Part shown: in pieces, positions 1 through 11,479 of the stretch | Layout: every line of letters begins with the position of its first letter | Position numbering within the stretch: position 1 is the first letter of the stretch | NCBI RefSeq assembly: GCF_900115125.1 | Contig: NZ_FOVJ01000002.1 | Location: 310,001-374,000, forward strand | Source of the DNA: Nitrosospira briensis | GTDB taxonomy: Bacteria; Pseudomonadota; Gammaproteobacteria; Burkholderiales; Nitrosomonadaceae | Reading direction: 5' to 3' | DNA length: 64,000 nt | The notes under the pieces: generated by a model | The model's database searches: none | Seen by the model: only the letters and a program-made list of their open reading frames with translations | Told to the model about the DNA's origin: nothing | Program-made: the position numbers and the translations under genes

Positions 1-301
1 CCTGAAGCCGCAATGCCCGCGTCAGATAGGCTACTGCCGGGGTCGGAATAGGCCCCGATAGCAGCACATCCACGCCAGCTGCCGAAAGCCCGGCTTGCAA
101 GGCGGATTCAAGCATATACCCCGATATGCGCGTGTCCTTGCCGATCAATACCGCGGGGCGCTCACCTTTTGACAGATGCCAGTCCGACGAGATCAATACC
201 TTACCGGCTGAATAGCCAAGATGCATCACGAGTTCGGGAGTAATGGGCATTTCCCCTACACGCCCGCGTATGCCGTCCGTACCAAAATATTTTCGTGTCA
301 T
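1..301 (-). CDS. glmM: Phosphoglucosamine mutase, N-terminal part (cut by window edge)
   Basis: About 100 N-terminal residues are visible; the rest lies outside the window. The protein begins [17 protein letters not shown], the phosphoglucosamine mutase signature FGTDGIRG, followed by a region with [15 protein letters not shown], typical of the phosphohexomutase family. The enzyme interconverts glucosamine-6-phosphate and glucosamine-1-phosphate in the cytoplasm for peptidoglycan and LPS precursors. The catalytic serine loop is beyond the edge. It follows folP on the same strand after about 190 bases, the usual rlmE-ftsH-folP-glmM order of proteobacteria. The start is the ATG at 301, matching the family N terminus. 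Confidence 0.93.
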   Translation of the reverse strand, partial: MTRKYFGTDGIRGRVGEMPITPELVMHLGYSAGKVLISSDWHLSKGERPAVLIGKDTRISGYMLESALQAGLSAAGVDVLLSGPIPTPAVAYLTRALRLQ

Positions 302-494
302 TAAGAATCCGTGGATTTTCAATTATTCAGCGGCGCGCAAGTTCCGCCTTGTTTTTTAGTTCAGCGCCTATCGTTCAATTTATAACATCGCAATACTGAA
401 TACTGTCGTATAAAGTTCAAGCAGCGATTGGAGCAATGAGTCATGCCCTTGATGAGGCGGGACGAGGGCAGGGGCCGCATCTTGTCTATGCGCA

Positions 495-1367
495 CTAGCT
501 GTTCACCGCATTATAAACCGCCAGCGCATCGCGGGTTGCTTTCACATCATGTACCCGCACGATCCCTGCGCCCTTGATCACTGCCATTAAGGCAGCAGCA
601 ACACTGGCGTGAAGCCGGTCACCTACGTTCCTACCCGTCATTTTTCCCAATATCGCCTTGCGCGACAACCCTACCAGCACCGGTACGCCGAGGTCCGAGA
701 AGCGGTCGAGATGGCGCAGCAACTTGATATTGTGATCATGCGTTTTACCGAAACCAAAACCGGGATCTATTGCGAGCCGGTCGCGCTGAATACCGGCGGC
801 AAGCGCTGCATCCAGTCGCTGCCGTAAAAACCCCTTCACTTCTGCTACCACATCATCGTAGCGGGGATCGGCCTGCATGCTCCCCGGCTCACCCTGCATG
901 TGCATGAGGCAAGCCGATACGCCTCCCGCCGCAACCGCCTCCAGCGCACCTGCGGCTCGTAGCGCATTGACATCATTAATCATCGCCGCGCCAGCCCTTA
1001 TCGCCGCGCGCATCACTTCCGGCTTCGAGGTATCGACCGAAACCGGTACATCCATGCTGGACAGAGCTTCAACTACTGGAATAACGCGACGCAACTCCTC
1101 TGCCATATCCACCGGCATGCTGCCCGGCCGGCTAGACTCGCCGCCAATGTCCAGCCAATCGGCCCCCTGTTCAATCAGGCACGCGGCGTGGCGGAGAGCA
1201 TCTTCGGTAGAGGCACACAAGCCTCCGTCGGAAAAAGAATCCGGGGTTACATTGATGACCCCCATAATCAGGGGCCGGCGGGAAGCAAGGCTGTCAAAAC
1301 CGGGTTCCGCAGCGGGATGCCTGTTTTTCAGATGAGCGGAATGACCGCCAATAACTTCTAGCGACAC
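495..1367 (-). CDS. folP: Dihydropteroate synthase
   Basis: The product condenses 6-hydroxymethyl-7,8-dihydropterin diphosphate with p-aminobenzoate to dihydropteroate (folate synthesis, cytoplasm). The motifs MGVINVTPDSFSDGG near residue 35, GGESSRPG, and DPGFGFGKT in the second half are DHPS pterin-binding signatures. The open frame extends to 1541, but I place the start at a GTG at 1367: it has AAGGAAG five to six bases upstream and gives 290 residues, close to the usual 270-290. The longer reading would run through the ftsH terminator at 1508-1530, which argues against it. The gene is followed by glmM. Confidence 0.93.
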   Translation of the reverse strand: MSLEVIGGHSAHLKNRHPAAEPGFDSLASRRPLIMGVINVTPDSFSDGGLCASTEDALRHAACLIEQGADWLDIGGESSRPGSMPVDMAEELRRVIPVVEALSSMDVPVSVDTSKPEVMRAAIRAGAAMINDVNALRAAGALEAVAAGGVSACLMHMQGEPGSMQADPRYDDVVAEVKGFLRQRLDAALAAGIQRDRLAIDPGFGFGKTHDHNIKLLRHLDRFSDLGVPVLVGLSRKAILGKMTGRNVGDRLHASVAAALMAVIKGAGIVRVHDVKATRDALAVYNAVNS

Positions 1368-1410
1368 CTGGTCTTCCTTTTTTGCATGTTCGCTATGGCG
1401 ACCGAACTTT

Positions 1411-1440
1411 ATTTTACGGAACTGCCGAGATGGGATACAA
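1411..1440 (-). promoter_or_regulatory. Possible folP promoter
   Basis: On the minus strand TTGTAT (1440-1435) and TAAAAT (1416-1411) are separated by 18 bases, a fair match to sigma-70 boxes. They lie between the ftsH terminator and the folP GTG start, so they could supply separate transcription of folP-glmM. This is pattern matching only. Confidence 0.3.
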
Positions 1441-1507
1441 CAGAAGGGAAAGAAATATGGCAGCGAGAATTCAGCATGCTCGAACGCAGGTTGTAACGCC
1501 TGAATTA

Positions 1508-1530
1508 GAAAAAGGCGGGACGAGCCCGCC
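1508..1530 (-). terminator. Rho-independent terminator after ftsH
   Basis: On the minus strand GGCGGG, loop CTCGT, CCCGCC is followed directly by TTTTT. It lies about 40 bases past the ftsH stop codon. The form is classical. It separates ftsH from folP and supports the shorter folP start. Confidence 0.85.
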
Positions 1531-1569
1531 TGATTCATCAATCATAGCCTGCCACACGCGACGCTGCCC

Positions 1570-3465
1570 TCAGACTTCCTGCGCAGGCGTTGTGGTTGTT
1601 GCTGGCGCCGCCGGAGGCGTATTATCCTTGGGAGGTGTTGGCGTCGTTTTGTTAGGCTTTGGCGGCCTCGGTGCACGTCCTTCCATAATATCGCTGATCT
1701 GCTCGGAATCTATGGTTTCCCACTCCAGCAGAGCCTTGGCCATGACCTCGATCTTGTCGCGGTTTTCCTCTATCAGCCTGCGTGCCAGGCTGTACTGCGT
1801 ATCAATGATACGGCGAATTTCTATGTCCACCTTTTGCATGGTGGCTTCGCTGACATTCTTGTGCGTGGTAACAGAGCGGCCGAGAAACACTTCTCCCTCA
1901 TTCTCGCCATATACCATAGGCCCAAGAGAATCGGACATGCCCCACTGCGTCACCATGCGCCTCGCCATTTCCGTAGCGCGCTCGAAATCGTTGGAAGCGC
2001 CTGTCGTCATCTGCGCCATGAAAACTTCCTCCGCGATGCGCCCACCAAAGAGAACCGCAATGTTCTGCAGAATTTCCTCGCGATCCATGCTGAAACGGTC
2101 TTCCGTCGGCAATTGCATCGTAACGCCCAGCGCACGTCCCCGTGGAATAATGGAAACCTTATGCACCGGGTCGGTCTTTGGCAACAGTTGCGCCACCACA
2201 GCGTGCCCGGACTCGTGGTAAGCAGTATTGCGCCGCTCACGTTCCGGCATCAGCACGGATCTACGTTCCGCACCCATGAAAATCTTATCCTTGGCGCGTT
2301 CGAAGTCGTCCATATCCACAAGGCGTTTATTGCTGCGTGCCGCAAATAGCGCTGCCTCATTCACCAGGTTGGCAAGATCGGCACCCGACATGCCGGGCGT
2401 ACCACGCGCAAGTATCTCCGCATGCACATCGGGTGCAATCGGTACCTTCCTCATATGCACGTGCAGTATTTGCTCACGACCCCGAATATCGGGTAGCGGC
2501 ACCGTTACCTGCCGGTCAAAACGGCCGGGACGCAACAAGGCCGGATCAAGCACATCGGGCCGGTTGGTGGCAGCAATGACGATGACGCCTGCAGCTCCTT
2601 CAAAACCATCCATTTCCACCAGCAACTGGTTCAATGTCTGTTCCCGCTCGTCATTGCCTCCGCCCAGACCGGCGCCGCGTTGACGTCCAACCGCATCGAT
2701 TTCGTCGATGAAGATAATGCAGGGTGCGTGTTTCTTCGCCTGCTCGAACATGTCGCGGACTCTTGCAGCTCCCACGCCGACGAACATTTCAACGAAATCC
2801 GAGCCGGAAATACTGAAGAACGGAACCTTGGCCTCGCCCGCAATGGCGCGAGCCAGAAGTGTCTTACCCGTACCGGGGTTTCCGACCATTAACACGCCGC
2901 GGGGTATGCGCCCCCCCAGCTTCTGGAACTTACTGGGATCACGCAGGAATTCAACCAGCTCGGAAACCTCTTCTTTAGCCTCCTCGCAGCCGGCCACATC
3001 CGCGAAGGTCACCTGATTGGTCGTCTCGTCAAGCATGCGCGCCTTGCTCTTTCCGAACGAGAAAGCACCGCCGCCCCGGCCCCCCCCCTGCATCTGACGC
3101 ATGAAGAAAATCCACACGCCTATCAGTAGCAGCATTGGAAACCACGAAACGAAAATATTCATCAGCAGGGATGGCTCTTCTTCCGGCTTGGCATCGATAA
3201 TGACGCCAGCCTTGAGCAGATCACTCACCATCCAGGGATCCGAAGGCGTATACGTGGTGAAACGCCTGCCGTCGGATTTTGTGCCCTTCAGAGTCCGGCC
3301 CTCAATGGTGACTTTCGCAATCCTGCCTTGCTTCACCTCGTCGATGAACTGAGAATATTCCATCGGTGCCTGTGCTGATTGCCGCGTGCTGAATTGGTTG
3401 AACACTGTCATCAGCACCAGGGCGATCACCAGCCAAATGGCCATATTTTTAATGAGATTGTTCAA
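1570..3465 (-). CDS. ftsH: ATP-dependent zinc metalloprotease FtsH
   Basis: This 631-residue inner-membrane AAA+ protease degrades misfolded membrane proteins and regulators. An N-terminal membrane segment, a periplasmic stretch and a second membrane segment near residues 100-120 come first. Then follow the AAA domain with Walker A (GNPGTGKT, near residue 195), Walker B ([11 protein letters not shown]) and the arginine-finger region, and the M41 peptidase domain with the zinc motif HESGH. The C-terminal tail is rich in Pro and Thr. The start is a TTG at 3465 with AAGGAG five bases upstream. rlmE lies upstream on the same strand, as in E. coli. HflK and HflC, known FtsH modulators, are encoded at 46-48 kb. 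Confidence 0.97.
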   Translation of the reverse strand: MNNLIKNMAIWLVIALVLMTVFNQFSTRQSAQAPMEYSQFIDEVKQGRIAKVTIEGRTLKGTKSDGRRFTTYTPSDPWMVSDLLKAGVIIDAKPEEEPSLLMNIFVSWFPMLLLIGVWIFFMRQMQGGGRGGGAFSFGKSKARMLDETTNQVTFADVAGCEEAKEEVSELVEFLRDPSKFQKLGGRIPRGVLMVGNPGTGKTLLARAIAGEAKVPFFSISGSDFVEMFVGVGAARVRDMFEQAKKHAPCIIFIDEIDAVGRQRGAGLGGGNDEREQTLNQLLVEMDGFEGAAGVIVIAATNRPDVLDPALLRPGRFDRQVTVPLPDIRGREQILHVHMRKVPIAPDVHAEILARGTPGMSGADLANLVNEAALFAARSNKRLVDMDDFERAKDKIFMGAERRSVLMPERERRNTAYHESGHAVVAQLLPKTDPVHKVSIIPRGRALGVTMQLPTEDRFSMDREEILQNIAVLFGGRIAEEVFMAQMTTGASNDFERATEMARRMVTQWGMSDSLGPMVYGENEGEVFLGRSVTTHKNVSEATMQKVDIEIRRIIDTQYSLARRLIEENRDKIEVMAKALLEWETIDSEQISDIMEGRAPRPPKPNKTTPTPPKDNTPPAAPATTTTPAQEV

Positions 3466-3598
3466 GATAACTCCTTGGCTTGCGCCGTCAAAATCCTTGG
3501 TGTTTCATTCTAAACCCATTTGGAGATTTATAATAGCCGGTGTACATACCACTGCCACCATATCCCTCGAACCGGGTTACGTGCCTGGGCCTGGAAAT

Positions 3599-4219
3599 TC
3601 AATTCCGTTTCCCCAGCCCCAGCAAGTAAATTTCGCTGCTACGACCTCGGGATGCTTCGGGCTTACGTGTTACCACTCGATTGAACGTAGTGCGCATTCT
3701 CCTTAGAAATTCCTCAAAGCCAGAACCCTGAAATACTTTGACGAGAAAGTTACCGCCATAGTTCAATCGCTCGACCGAGAATTCCAGGGCGACCTCGGCA
3801 AGATACATGCCCCGAGCCTGATCGATAACTCCTATGCCCGTTATATTAGGCGACATGTCCGAAATTACAAGGTCAAGAGGATATTTTTCGAGGTGTTTTT
3901 CCAATTCCGCCAAAATGGACGCTTCGGTAAAATCTCCCTGAATGAATGTGACGCCTGGCAAAGCCGCCATTTCCAGTACATCCAGCGCAATCACCCTGCC
4001 GCTTACACCCAGCTTTTCAGACGCAACCTGCGACCAGCCGCCGGGGGCCGCGCCGAGGTCCACAACTGTCATACCCGGCGCAAGTAGATTATCGCGCGCG
4101 GCGATCTCGATCAGCTTATAGGCGGCACGTGAACGATAACCCTCTTTTTTTGCTTGCTTCACAAAAAAATCATTCACATGCTCTTTCATCCAGCTTTTAC
4201 TGGTTTTAGAGCGTTTCAT
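3599..4219 (-). CDS. rlmE: 23S rRNA (uridine-2'-O-)-methyltransferase RlmE (FtsJ/RrmJ)
   Basis: A 206-residue SAM-dependent methyltransferase that 2'-O-methylates U2552 (E. coli numbering) of 23S rRNA in the large subunit. The sequence shows SRAAYKL near residue 30, the SAM-binding VVDLGAAPGGWSQVA near residue 55, and DLVISDMSPNITG near residue 120, which carries the catalytic Asp of the family K-D-K-E set. Length is typical (E. coli 209). It precedes ftsH, with about 130 bases between them, and is divergent from yhbY. Confidence 0.96.
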   Translation of the reverse strand: MKRSKTSKSWMKEHVNDFFVKQAKKEGYRSRAAYKLIEIAARDNLLAPGMTVVDLGAAPGGWSQVASEKLGVSGRVIALDVLEMAALPGVTFIQGDFTEASILAELEKHLEKYPLDLVISDMSPNITGIGVIDQARGMYLAEVALEFSVERLNYGGNFLVKVFQGSGFEEFLRRMRTTFNRVVTRKPEASRGRSSEIYLLGLGKRN

Positions 4220-4248
4220 CGCTTAAAATCACGTTTTCCGGGGGATTT

Positions 4249-4593
4249 ATGCTAGAACTTGCATCTGTTCGACGGCGCTCGCTCCAGGCTCGCGCCCACG
4301 CCATCAAGCCAACTGTCTGGATAGGGACGGCCGGGCTGTGGGAGGGCATTATCCATGAGTTGGAACAGGGCCTCAAAAGCCACGAGCTGATCAAAGTCAA
4401 AGTATCCAGCGATGAGCGCGAAACAAGGAACGCCTTGTTGGAGGAAATCTGTGAGCGACTTGATGCCGCTCCCGTGCAGCATATCGGCAAGATACTGGTG
4501 ATCTACCGTCCCAAACCCGACAAGACAGTGTCCGACATTATCTCCCAACGCAAGGAGAGAAAATCGCATCGAATCAAACCCAGGGCGGTATAA
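4249..4593 (+). CDS. yhbY: CRM-domain RNA-binding protein, YhbY family
   Basis: A 114-residue protein made almost entirely of a CRM (YhbY) domain. The family binds pre-50S ribosomal particles. Diagnostic segments are LQARAHAIKPTVWIG near residue 15 and GKILVIYRP near residue 85. The tail is basic. It is divergent from rlmE, whose start is 29 bases away, a pairing common in proteobacteria that fits a shared role in large-subunit maturation. It converges with greA. Confidence 0.92.
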   Translation: MLELASVRRRSLQARAHAIKPTVWIGTAGLWEGIIHELEQGLKSHELIKVKVSSDERETRNALLEEICERLDAAPVQHIGKILVIYRPKPDKTVSDIISQRKERKSHRIKPRAV

Positions 4594-4647
4594 TATCGCT
4601 GTATGACAACTTACGGTCGTCCCACCAATCGAGCCGGGATGCGCCGC

Positions 4648-5124
4648 CTAAACGTACTTTACGTCAAGTATCTCATACTCCCGCAAGCCTCCGGGCGCAA
4701 GGACTTCGGCTACATCCCCAGGGTACTTGCCTATTAGTGCACGCGAGATAGGGGAGCTGATCGAAATCTTTCCCTCCTTGATATCGGCTTCGTCGTCCCC
4801 CACGATCTGGTAGGTCACGACAGTCTCGCTGGCCATGTCTTCCAGGTCGATGGTTGCGCCGAATACGCAGGCGCCATCAGCATCCAGCAAGGCCGGGTCG
4901 ATGATCTGAGCATTGGAAAGCTTGCTCTCCAGTTCGGCGATACGTCCCTCAATGAAGCCCTGCCGCTCCTTCGCTGCCTCGTATTCCGCATTTTCGGAAA
5001 GATCGCCGTGGGCACGCGCTTCTGCAATAGCCGCGATGACAGCTGGCCGCTGGACGGTCTTCATTTCTTGCAATTCGGCGCGCAGTTTTGCCGCGCCAAC
5101 TACTGTTAATGGAATTGTACTCAT
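4648..5124 (-). CDS. greA: Transcript cleavage factor GreA
   Basis: A 158-residue factor that enters the RNA polymerase secondary channel and stimulates cleavage of backtracked RNA. The N-terminal coiled coil contains the acidic tip ([14 protein letters not shown], near residues 40-55) that holds the catalytic Asp and Glu. The C-terminal FKBP-like domain carries [10 protein letters not shown]. It lies about 100 bases after carB on the same strand, a carAB-greA order common in proteobacteria, so it is probably the last gene of that transcript. Confidence 0.97.
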   Translation of the reverse strand: MSTIPLTVVGAAKLRAELQEMKTVQRPAVIAAIAEARAHGDLSENAEYEAAKERQGFIEGRIAELESKLSNAQIIDPALLDADGACVFGATIDLEDMASETVVTYQIVGDDEADIKEGKISISSPISRALIGKYPGDVAEVLAPGGLREYEILDVKYV

Positions 5125-5227
5125 AGTCTTTTTACAACACCCTGTTTTGAGTTCGATCTTGTTGCGGAATTATTTGCTTGATTGCCGCTACTCCAGCATG
5201 ACTAAGGGCCAAGCCGGCACGCTACCT

Positions 5228-8200
5228 CTACGAGACCGCATCCAGCGGCGCCGCCTCCAGCAATCCATGAAGTTGCTGCAGGTTATAGGGCTGCAGCTCC
5301 CGCATGTTCGCCATGCCAACGCAGGCCGCGCGAGCGCCCGCAAGCGTAGTGTAATAGGTTAATCTGGCCTGCAATACAGCATGGCGGATCGAATAAGAAT
5401 CTTGAATTGCACTGCGCTTATCTCCCACCGTATTGATAATCAAGTCCATCTCGCCATTCTTGATCATGTCTACGATGTGAGGACGTCCCTCCGCCACCTT
5501 GTTTACCGGAGTAACCGCCAACCCCGCTGCGTTCAGTACAGTAGCTGTACCTCGAGTAGCATAAAGCGTGAATCCCAGTTTCGCAAGATCGCGAGCAATT
5601 TCCACCACGCGCGGCTTATCCGCGTCACGTACGCTTATGAAGACCTTGCCCGCAAGCGGCAGTTTTACGCCAGCGGCCAGCTGCGATTTGACGAAGGCCT
5701 CGGCAAAGGTTTGTCCGATTCCCATCACCTCGCCGGTGGATTTCATTTCGGGCCCCAGTATGGTATCCACTCCCTGAAGCTTGATAAAAGGAAAGACCGC
5801 CTCCTTGACGGAATAATAGTAAGGAATCACTTCGCGGGTCACGCCTTGCTGGGCCAGCGTCCTGCCCGTCATGCAACGGGCAGAAATTTTCGCCAATTGC
5901 AGGCCGGTGGCCTTAGATACGAAAGGTACCGTGCGCGATGCCCGGGGGTTGACCTCCAGTACGTATACGGTTTCGCCCTGAATAGCGAATTGCACGTTCA
6001 TCAACCCTACGACCCCGAGCGCGCGAGCCATCGATGAAGTCTGTCGCCGCAACTCGTCCTGCAGGGCAACCGACAGGCTGAAAGGCGGCAGGGAACAGGC
6101 CGAGTCGCCCGAGTGCACTCCGGCCTGTTCTATGTGTTCCATGATCCCCGCGATCAGCACGGCTTTGCCGTCACTCACCGCATCCACATCGACTTCAACC
6201 GCATCGTTCAAAAAATGATCCAGCAGCACGGGAGAATCATGCGAAACTTTCACCGCCTCGCGCATGTAGCGTTCGAGATACGCTTTCTCGTGAATAATCT
6301 CCATGGCCCGGCCTCCCAGCACATAACTGGGACGCACAACCAGCGGATAACCGATTTCGTCAGCGGCCGCAAGCGCGGCTTCAGCGGTGCGCGCCGTGCG
6401 ATTGGGCGGCTGTTTCAGCTTCAACTGATGCAGCATTTTCTGAAAACGCTCGCGATCCTCGGCGCAGTCGATCATATCGGGACTGGTGCCAATGATGGGT
6501 ACTCCATTGGCTTCCAGATCGCGTGCGAGTTTCAGCGGAGTCTGTCCGCCATATTGAACGATCACGCCTGAAGGCTTCTCCACCGCAACGATTTCGAGCA
6601 CATCTTCCAGGGTCAGCGGCTCGAAATAAAGCCGGTCGGAAATATCATAATCCGTGGAAACCGTTTCGGGGTTGCAGTTGACCATGATGGTTTCGAAACC
6701 ATCCTCGCGCAGGGCCAGCGCCGCATGCACGCAACAGTAATCGAATTCGATCCCCTGGCCGATGCGATTCGGCCCGCCGCCCAGCACCATGATCTTCTTC
6801 TTCGCGCTGGGTAGCGCCTCGCATTCCTCCTCGTAAGTGGAATACATGTAGGCGGTACGGGTGGCGAACTCGGCAGCGCAAGTATCGACACGCTTGTACA
6901 CCGGGCGCAGGCCGAACGCATGGCGGCTGGCGCGAACCGCCTCCTGGGTGGTATTCATCAGCTTTGCCAGACGCCGGTCAGAAAAGCCGCTTCGTTTGAG
7001 TTTGCGCAGTGCTAGCAAGTCAAGCTCATCCAGTGCCGTTCCCGCAAGCGACTGCTCCTGACGTACAAGGTCTTCGACCTGGGTCAGAAACCAGGGGTCA
7101 ATGTGAGTGTGTTCGTGAATTTCATCGAACGTCAGGCCGCAGCGAAAGGCGTCTGCAAGGTACCAGATGCGCTCCGGACCGGGATCGCTCAACTCGGTCG
7201 CGATGATTTCAATATCGGTTGTTTTCTCATCCAGGCCGTCGGCGCCAATCTCCAATCCACGCAGTGCCTTTTGCAAAGATTCCTGAAAAGTGCGGCCAAT
7301 GGCCATGACCTCGCCCACCGACTTCATCTGGGTGGTCAGGCGATCGTCAGCCTGGGGGAATTTTTCAAAAGCGAAACGCGGTATCTTGGTCACGACATAA
7401 TCTATGGATGGCTCGAATGAGGCCGGCATTGTTCCGCCAGTAATATCATTTCTGAGTTCATCCAGGGTATAGCCTACCGCCAGCTTTGCCGCCACCTTGG
7501 CAATAGGATACCCCGTCGCTTTCGAGGCCAGCGCGGAAGAACGCGATACCCGCGGGTTCATTTCAATGACAAGCATGCGTCCATCTACCGGATTAATGGC
7601 AAACTGGACATTGGAACCGCCGGTTTCCACGCCGATTTCGCGCAATACCGCGATCGATGCATCCCGCATGATCTGGTATTCCTTATCGGTCAAGGTTTGC
7701 GAGGGCGCGACGGTAATGGAATCTCCGGTGTGGACACCCATCGGATCGACGTTTTCGATGGCGCAGATGACGACGCAATTGTCTTTCCTGTCACGTATCA
7801 CCTCCATCTCGAATTCTTTCCACCCTATGACCGATTCCTCGATCAGCAATTCTTTGGTAGGGGAAGCTTCCAGCCCGCGTTCGCAAATACCGACGAATTC
7901 CTCGCGGTTATATGCGATGCCACCGCCGCTGCCGCCCATCGTAAATGATGGCCGGATGATCGTGGGGTAACCTACCATTGCCTGTACCTGCAGGGCTTCC
8001 TCGAGGCTGTGGGCGATTGCGGAGCGCGCTGAGTTCAGACCGATACGGCCCATCGCCTGCTTGAATTTCTCACGGTCCTCAGCCTTGTCGATGGCCTCGC
8101 GCGACGCGCCGATCAACTCGACATTGTATTTTTGCAATACGCCGTTCTTTGCCAGGTCGAGGGCGCAGTTCAAAGCCGTCTGCCCGCCCATGGTCGGCAA

Positions 8201-8458
8201 CAATGCATCCGGCCGCTCGGCGGCAATGATTTTTTCCACCATAGACCAGATGATGGGCTCGATATAAGTGGCGTCGGCCATCTCGGGATCGGTCATGATG
8301 GTGGCGGGATTGGAGTTCACCAGAATGACGCGATATCCTTCCTCACGCAAAGCCTTGCACGCCTGCGTACCGGAATAGTCGAATTCGCAGGCCTGCCCGA
8401 TAATGATGGGCCCCGCGCCAATAATGAGGATACTTTTTATGTCGTTACGTTTAGGCAT
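5228..8458 (-). CDS. carB: Carbamoyl-phosphate synthase large subunit
   Basis: This 1076-residue subunit makes carbamoyl phosphate from bicarbonate, two ATP and ammonia delivered by CarA, feeding arginine and pyrimidine synthesis. It has the expected internal duplication: two ATP-grasp halves, each beginning with a preATP-grasp element ([21 protein letters not shown] near residue 10; [17 protein letters not shown] near residue 565), an oligomerisation linker around 410-550, and an MGS-like allosteric domain from about 940. Length is normal (E. coli 1073). The 106 bases between carA and carB hold no other gene. Confidence 0.98.
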   Translation of the reverse strand: MPKRNDIKSILIIGAGPIIIGQACEFDYSGTQACKALREEGYRVILVNSNPATIMTDPEMADATYIEPIIWSMVEKIIAAERPDALLPTMGGQTALNCALDLAKNGVLQKYNVELIGASREAIDKAEDREKFKQAMGRIGLNSARSAIAHSLEEALQVQAMVGYPTIIRPSFTMGGSGGGIAYNREEFVGICERGLEASPTKELLIEESVIGWKEFEMEVIRDRKDNCVVICAIENVDPMGVHTGDSITVAPSQTLTDKEYQIMRDASIAVLREIGVETGGSNVQFAINPVDGRMLVIEMNPRVSRSSALASKATGYPIAKVAAKLAVGYTLDELRNDITGGTMPASFEPSIDYVVTKIPRFAFEKFPQADDRLTTQMKSVGEVMAIGRTFQESLQKALRGLEIGADGLDEKTTDIEIIATELSDPGPERIWYLADAFRCGLTFDEIHEHTHIDPWFLTQVEDLVRQEQSLAGTALDELDLLALRKLKRSGFSDRRLAKLMNTTQEAVRASRHAFGLRPVYKRVDTCAAEFATRTAYMYSTYEEECEALPSAKKKIMVLGGGPNRIGQGIEFDYCCVHAALALREDGFETIMVNCNPETVSTDYDISDRLYFEPLTLEDVLEIVAVEKPSGVIVQYGGQTPLKLARDLEANGVPIIGTSPDMIDCAEDRERFQKMLHQLKLKQPPNRTARTAEAALAAADEIGYPLVVRPSYVLGGRAMEIIHEKAYLERYMREAVKVSHDSPVLLDHFLNDAVEVDVDAVSDGKAVLIAGIMEHIEQAGVHSGDSACSLPPFSLSVALQDELRRQTSSMARALGVVGLMNVQFAIQGETVYVLEVNPRASRTVPFVSKATGLQLAKISARCMTGRTLAQQGVTREVIPYYYSVKEAVFPFIKLQGVDTILGPEMKSTGEVMGIGQTFAEAFVKSQLAAGVKLPLAGKVFISVRDADKPRVVEIARDLAKLGFTLYATRGTATVLNAAGLAVTPVNKVAEGRPHIVDMIKNGEMDLIINTVGDKRSAIQDSYSIRHAVLQARLTYYTTLAGARAACVGMANMRELQPYNLQQLHGLLEAAPLDAVS

Positions 8459-8564
8459 GGCTCCAGCGAAGTGTAAGGCGGGAAAGCGGCGCGCTCCCGC
8501 GGGCGTCGCTGAACAAATTCAGGGTTGGGGCGCTCATCTGGCAACTGAGCCGTGACCTGGGGAT

Positions 8565-9731
8565 TTATTCAGCACTTCCTTTCGTATCAAGGCTTCGCCT
8601 TTTCTCCATCAACCCTATAAATTTGTCGAATAGGTAGTCCAGATCATGAGGCCCCGGATTGACCTCCGGATGCCCCTGAAAGCAGAATACAGGCCGGCCG
8701 ATCAACTCGAATCCCTGCAGGCTGCCGTCAAACAACGACACATGGGTAACTCGCGCGTTTTCCGGTAATGTATCGATATCCACCGCAAAACCGTGGTTCT
8801 GGCTGGAAATCACCACGCGCCCCGTATCCAGATCCTGCACGGGATGATTTGCGCCGTGGTGGCCAAATTTCATTTTCATGGTTTTGGCGCCTGCCGCCAA
8901 CCCTAACAGTTGATGCCCCATGCAGACACCGAAAATGGGTATCTCTCCCTCGATCAGGCTCCTCGTTGCGGCGATGGCGTAATCGCAAGGCTCGGGGTCG
9001 CCCGGCCCGTTGGAAAGGAATACCCCGTCGGGTTGCAATGCCAGAACTTCCTCGGCGGTAGTTTGCGCAGGGAGTACTGTAACCCTGCATCGGCGTTGCA
9101 CAAGTTTGCGAAGCATGTTGCGCTTGATTCCAAAATCCACTGCTACAACATGAAAGCGAAAGTTGTTCTCGACTTCGTAGTCACGTCCCAGTTGCCATTC
9201 ACCTTCGGTCCATTCATAAGGCTGAACGCAGCTCACCACTTTGGCCAGATCCATGCCGACCAGCCCCGGGAATTCCCTTGCGCGTTTCAACGCTTCCGCT
9301 TCATCCGGATCTCCTGCCATGATGCAACCGGCTTGCGCGCCCTTTTCCCGCAAAATACGAGTAAGTTTGCGGGTATCAATATCGGCAATCGCCACCACTT
9401 CATGTTGCTTGAGGTATTCCGGCAGCGTTTGCGTCTGCCTCCAATTGCTGGAAGTCAGGGGCAGATCGCGAATGACCAGACCCGCTGCATGTACGCGATC
9501 GATATTGCCCGATTCGACGTCATCCGCGTTGACGCCCGTGTTGCCAATGTGAGGATAGGTCAGTGTTATGATCTGCCGGCAATAAGATGGGTCGGTGAGG
9601 ATCTCCTGATAGCCGGTCATGGAAGTGTTGAACACCACTTCACCTGTACTGATGCCCCCCATACCGATGGATATCCCGCGGAAAACGGTGCCATCGGCGA
9701 GCGCGAGAATGGCGTACGGGCGTTGGGGCAC
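8565..9731 (-). CDS. carA: Carbamoyl-phosphate synthase small (glutaminase) subunit
   Basis: The subunit hydrolyses glutamine and channels ammonia to CarB. The N-terminal half has the CPSase small-chain fold ([21 protein letters not shown]), the C-terminal half a class I glutamine amidotransferase with the nucleophile Cys in [10 protein letters not shown] and the His-Glu pair in [12 protein letters not shown]. The frame can start at an ATG at 9749, but no ribosome site precedes it. A GTG at 9731 has AGGAG six bases upstream and gives 388 residues beginning [14 protein letters not shown], closer to the family N terminus, so I use it. A promoter and a strong hairpin precede it. Confidence 0.95.
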   Translation of the reverse strand: MPQRPYAILALADGTVFRGISIGMGGISTGEVVFNTSMTGYQEILTDPSYCRQIITLTYPHIGNTGVNADDVESGNIDRVHAAGLVIRDLPLTSSNWRQTQTLPEYLKQHEVVAIADIDTRKLTRILREKGAQAGCIMAGDPDEAEALKRAREFPGLVGMDLAKVVSCVQPYEWTEGEWQLGRDYEVENNFRFHVVAVDFGIKRNMLRKLVQRRCRVTVLPAQTTAEEVLALQPDGVFLSNGPGDPEPCDYAIAATRSLIEGEIPIFGVCMGHQLLGLAAGAKTMKMKFGHHGANHPVQDLDTGRVVISSQNHGFAVDIDTLPENARVTHVSLFDGSLQGFELIGRPVFCFQGHPEVNPGPHDLDYLFDKFIGLMEKRRSLDTKGSAE

Positions 9732-9766
9732 GAGAAACTCCTGGCACATGGGAAGGGGAACAGGGC

Positions 9767-9803
9767 GTAAAAACGGGACAAGGTATCGCCTGTCCCGTTT
9801 TAC
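9767..9803 (-). promoter_or_regulatory. Hairpin in the carA leader (terminator- or attenuator-like)
   Basis: On the minus strand GTAAAACGGGACA, a 10-base loop, then TGTCCCGTTTTTAC form a stem of about 11-13 pairs whose 3' arm ends in a T run. It begins just where transcription from the promoter at 9812-9840 should start, and ends 36 bases before the carA GTG. It may end bamE-dapB transcripts, or act as a leader element controlling carAB. The sequence does not decide between these. Confidence 0.6.
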
Positions 9804-9811
9804 AAGCGGGT

Positions 9812-9840
9812 ATTATACGTTCAAAAGCAGCGCGCTTCAA
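9812..9840 (-). promoter_or_regulatory. carA: Likely sigma-70 promoter for carAB
   Basis: On the minus strand TTGAAG (9840-9835) and a perfect TATAAT (9817-9812) are spaced by 17 bases. Predicted initiation is near 9804-9805, directly before the hairpin at 9803-9767. It lies between dapB and carA, so carAB-greA can be transcribed separately from bamE-dapB. Confidence 0.6.
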
Positions 9841-9897
9841 TGAAACCGGGGGATAAGAACCAGCGGCAATCTTTGCGGACGTATGCCGGATAGCCGG

Positions 9898-10707
<810 letters not shown>

Positions 10708-10742
10708 TTATATTCCAATAACATAATCGAACCAGCAGCGCT

Positions 10743-11405
10743 CTATTCCTTCAACTGATCCGCTCCCTTATTGCCCCTGTCCCATGCCTGCGATGGCACC
10801 TGCCGCGGGCTCCTCACCGGCTCCGTCAAACCCGAAGTATCGCTTGCACCCGGGGATGGCGGGCTATCGGAATCCGGAACAACGCTTAAAGCCGGACCAC
10901 TCGTAGAAGCGGCGACATCGGCGGGAACCTGGAGAGTGTCCGCAGCCGGCACATCCGTTGCAGGAATATTGGCGGGAGCAGCAATGACTTCGGGACTGGG
11001 GAATTCGCCTGAAACCGGACTACGGGCCTGTTCGTTGCCTCGCGGCACAGCTGGCTCCTCGACTGCCTCATGCTGTGCAAAAACAAGCGGTGAAAAAGTG
11101 CCGTCGATACGCACCAGCTTGTCTTCTTCAAAAAATACGGTCAGGTTTCTTTGTTCGACCAGTTGCCCCTTCTGCTCAAGACGATATACGTAATCCCAGC
11201 GGTTTTCATGAAAAGCGTCGCTGATCATGGGCGAGCCCAGCGCGAAGCGAACCTGCGAGCGCGTCATGCCGGGCTTCAGTTTGTCTACCATTTCCTGGGT
11301 AATGACATTACCCTGCTGGACTTCGATCTTGTAGAGCAAAGATGGAACGGATGAGCATCCTGCGAGCAATAACAAAACGACCAACGTCAGTATTCTTGCG
11401 CGCAT
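10743..11405 (-). CDS. bamE: Outer-membrane assembly lipoprotein BamE/OmlA with long C-terminal extension
   Basis: The N-terminal 110 residues are BamE-like: a lipoprotein signal ending LLAGCSS (lipobox Cys near residue 15), then KLKPGMTRSQVRFALGSP and NRWDYVY, typical of the SmpA/OmlA fold. BamE is a periplasm-facing lipoprotein of the BAM complex that inserts outer-membrane beta-barrels. At about 220 residues it is roughly twice the usual length; the extra C terminus is rich in Pro, Ala, Ser and Thr and looks disordered. I chose the ATG at 11405 over an upstream TTG at 11426. It is divergent from fur, a common arrangement, and precedes dapB. Confidence 0.9.
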   Translation of the reverse strand: MRARILTLVVLLLLAGCSSVPSLLYKIEVQQGNVITQEMVDKLKPGMTRSQVRFALGSPMISDAFHENRWDYVYRLEQKGQLVEQRNLTVFFEEDKLVRIDGTFSPLVFAQHEAVEEPAVPRGNEQARSPVSGEFPSPEVIAAPANIPATDVPAADTLQVPADVAASTSGPALSVVPDSDSPPSPGASDTSGLTEPVRSPRQVPSQAWDRGNKGADQLKE

Positions 11406-11479
11406 CGGGGCGGCGTATGTTTCCAAAGCAAACTCAACGTTATATGATACAGCAAATAACTTAATGGATGGGTATAGCT

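Noticed and set aside
1382-2221. Long plus-strand frame (279 codons) over ftsH
   Set aside because: It lies antisense to the clear ftsH gene, has no ribosome site, and its composition (Ser/Arg-rich) is that of a complementary-strand shadow.
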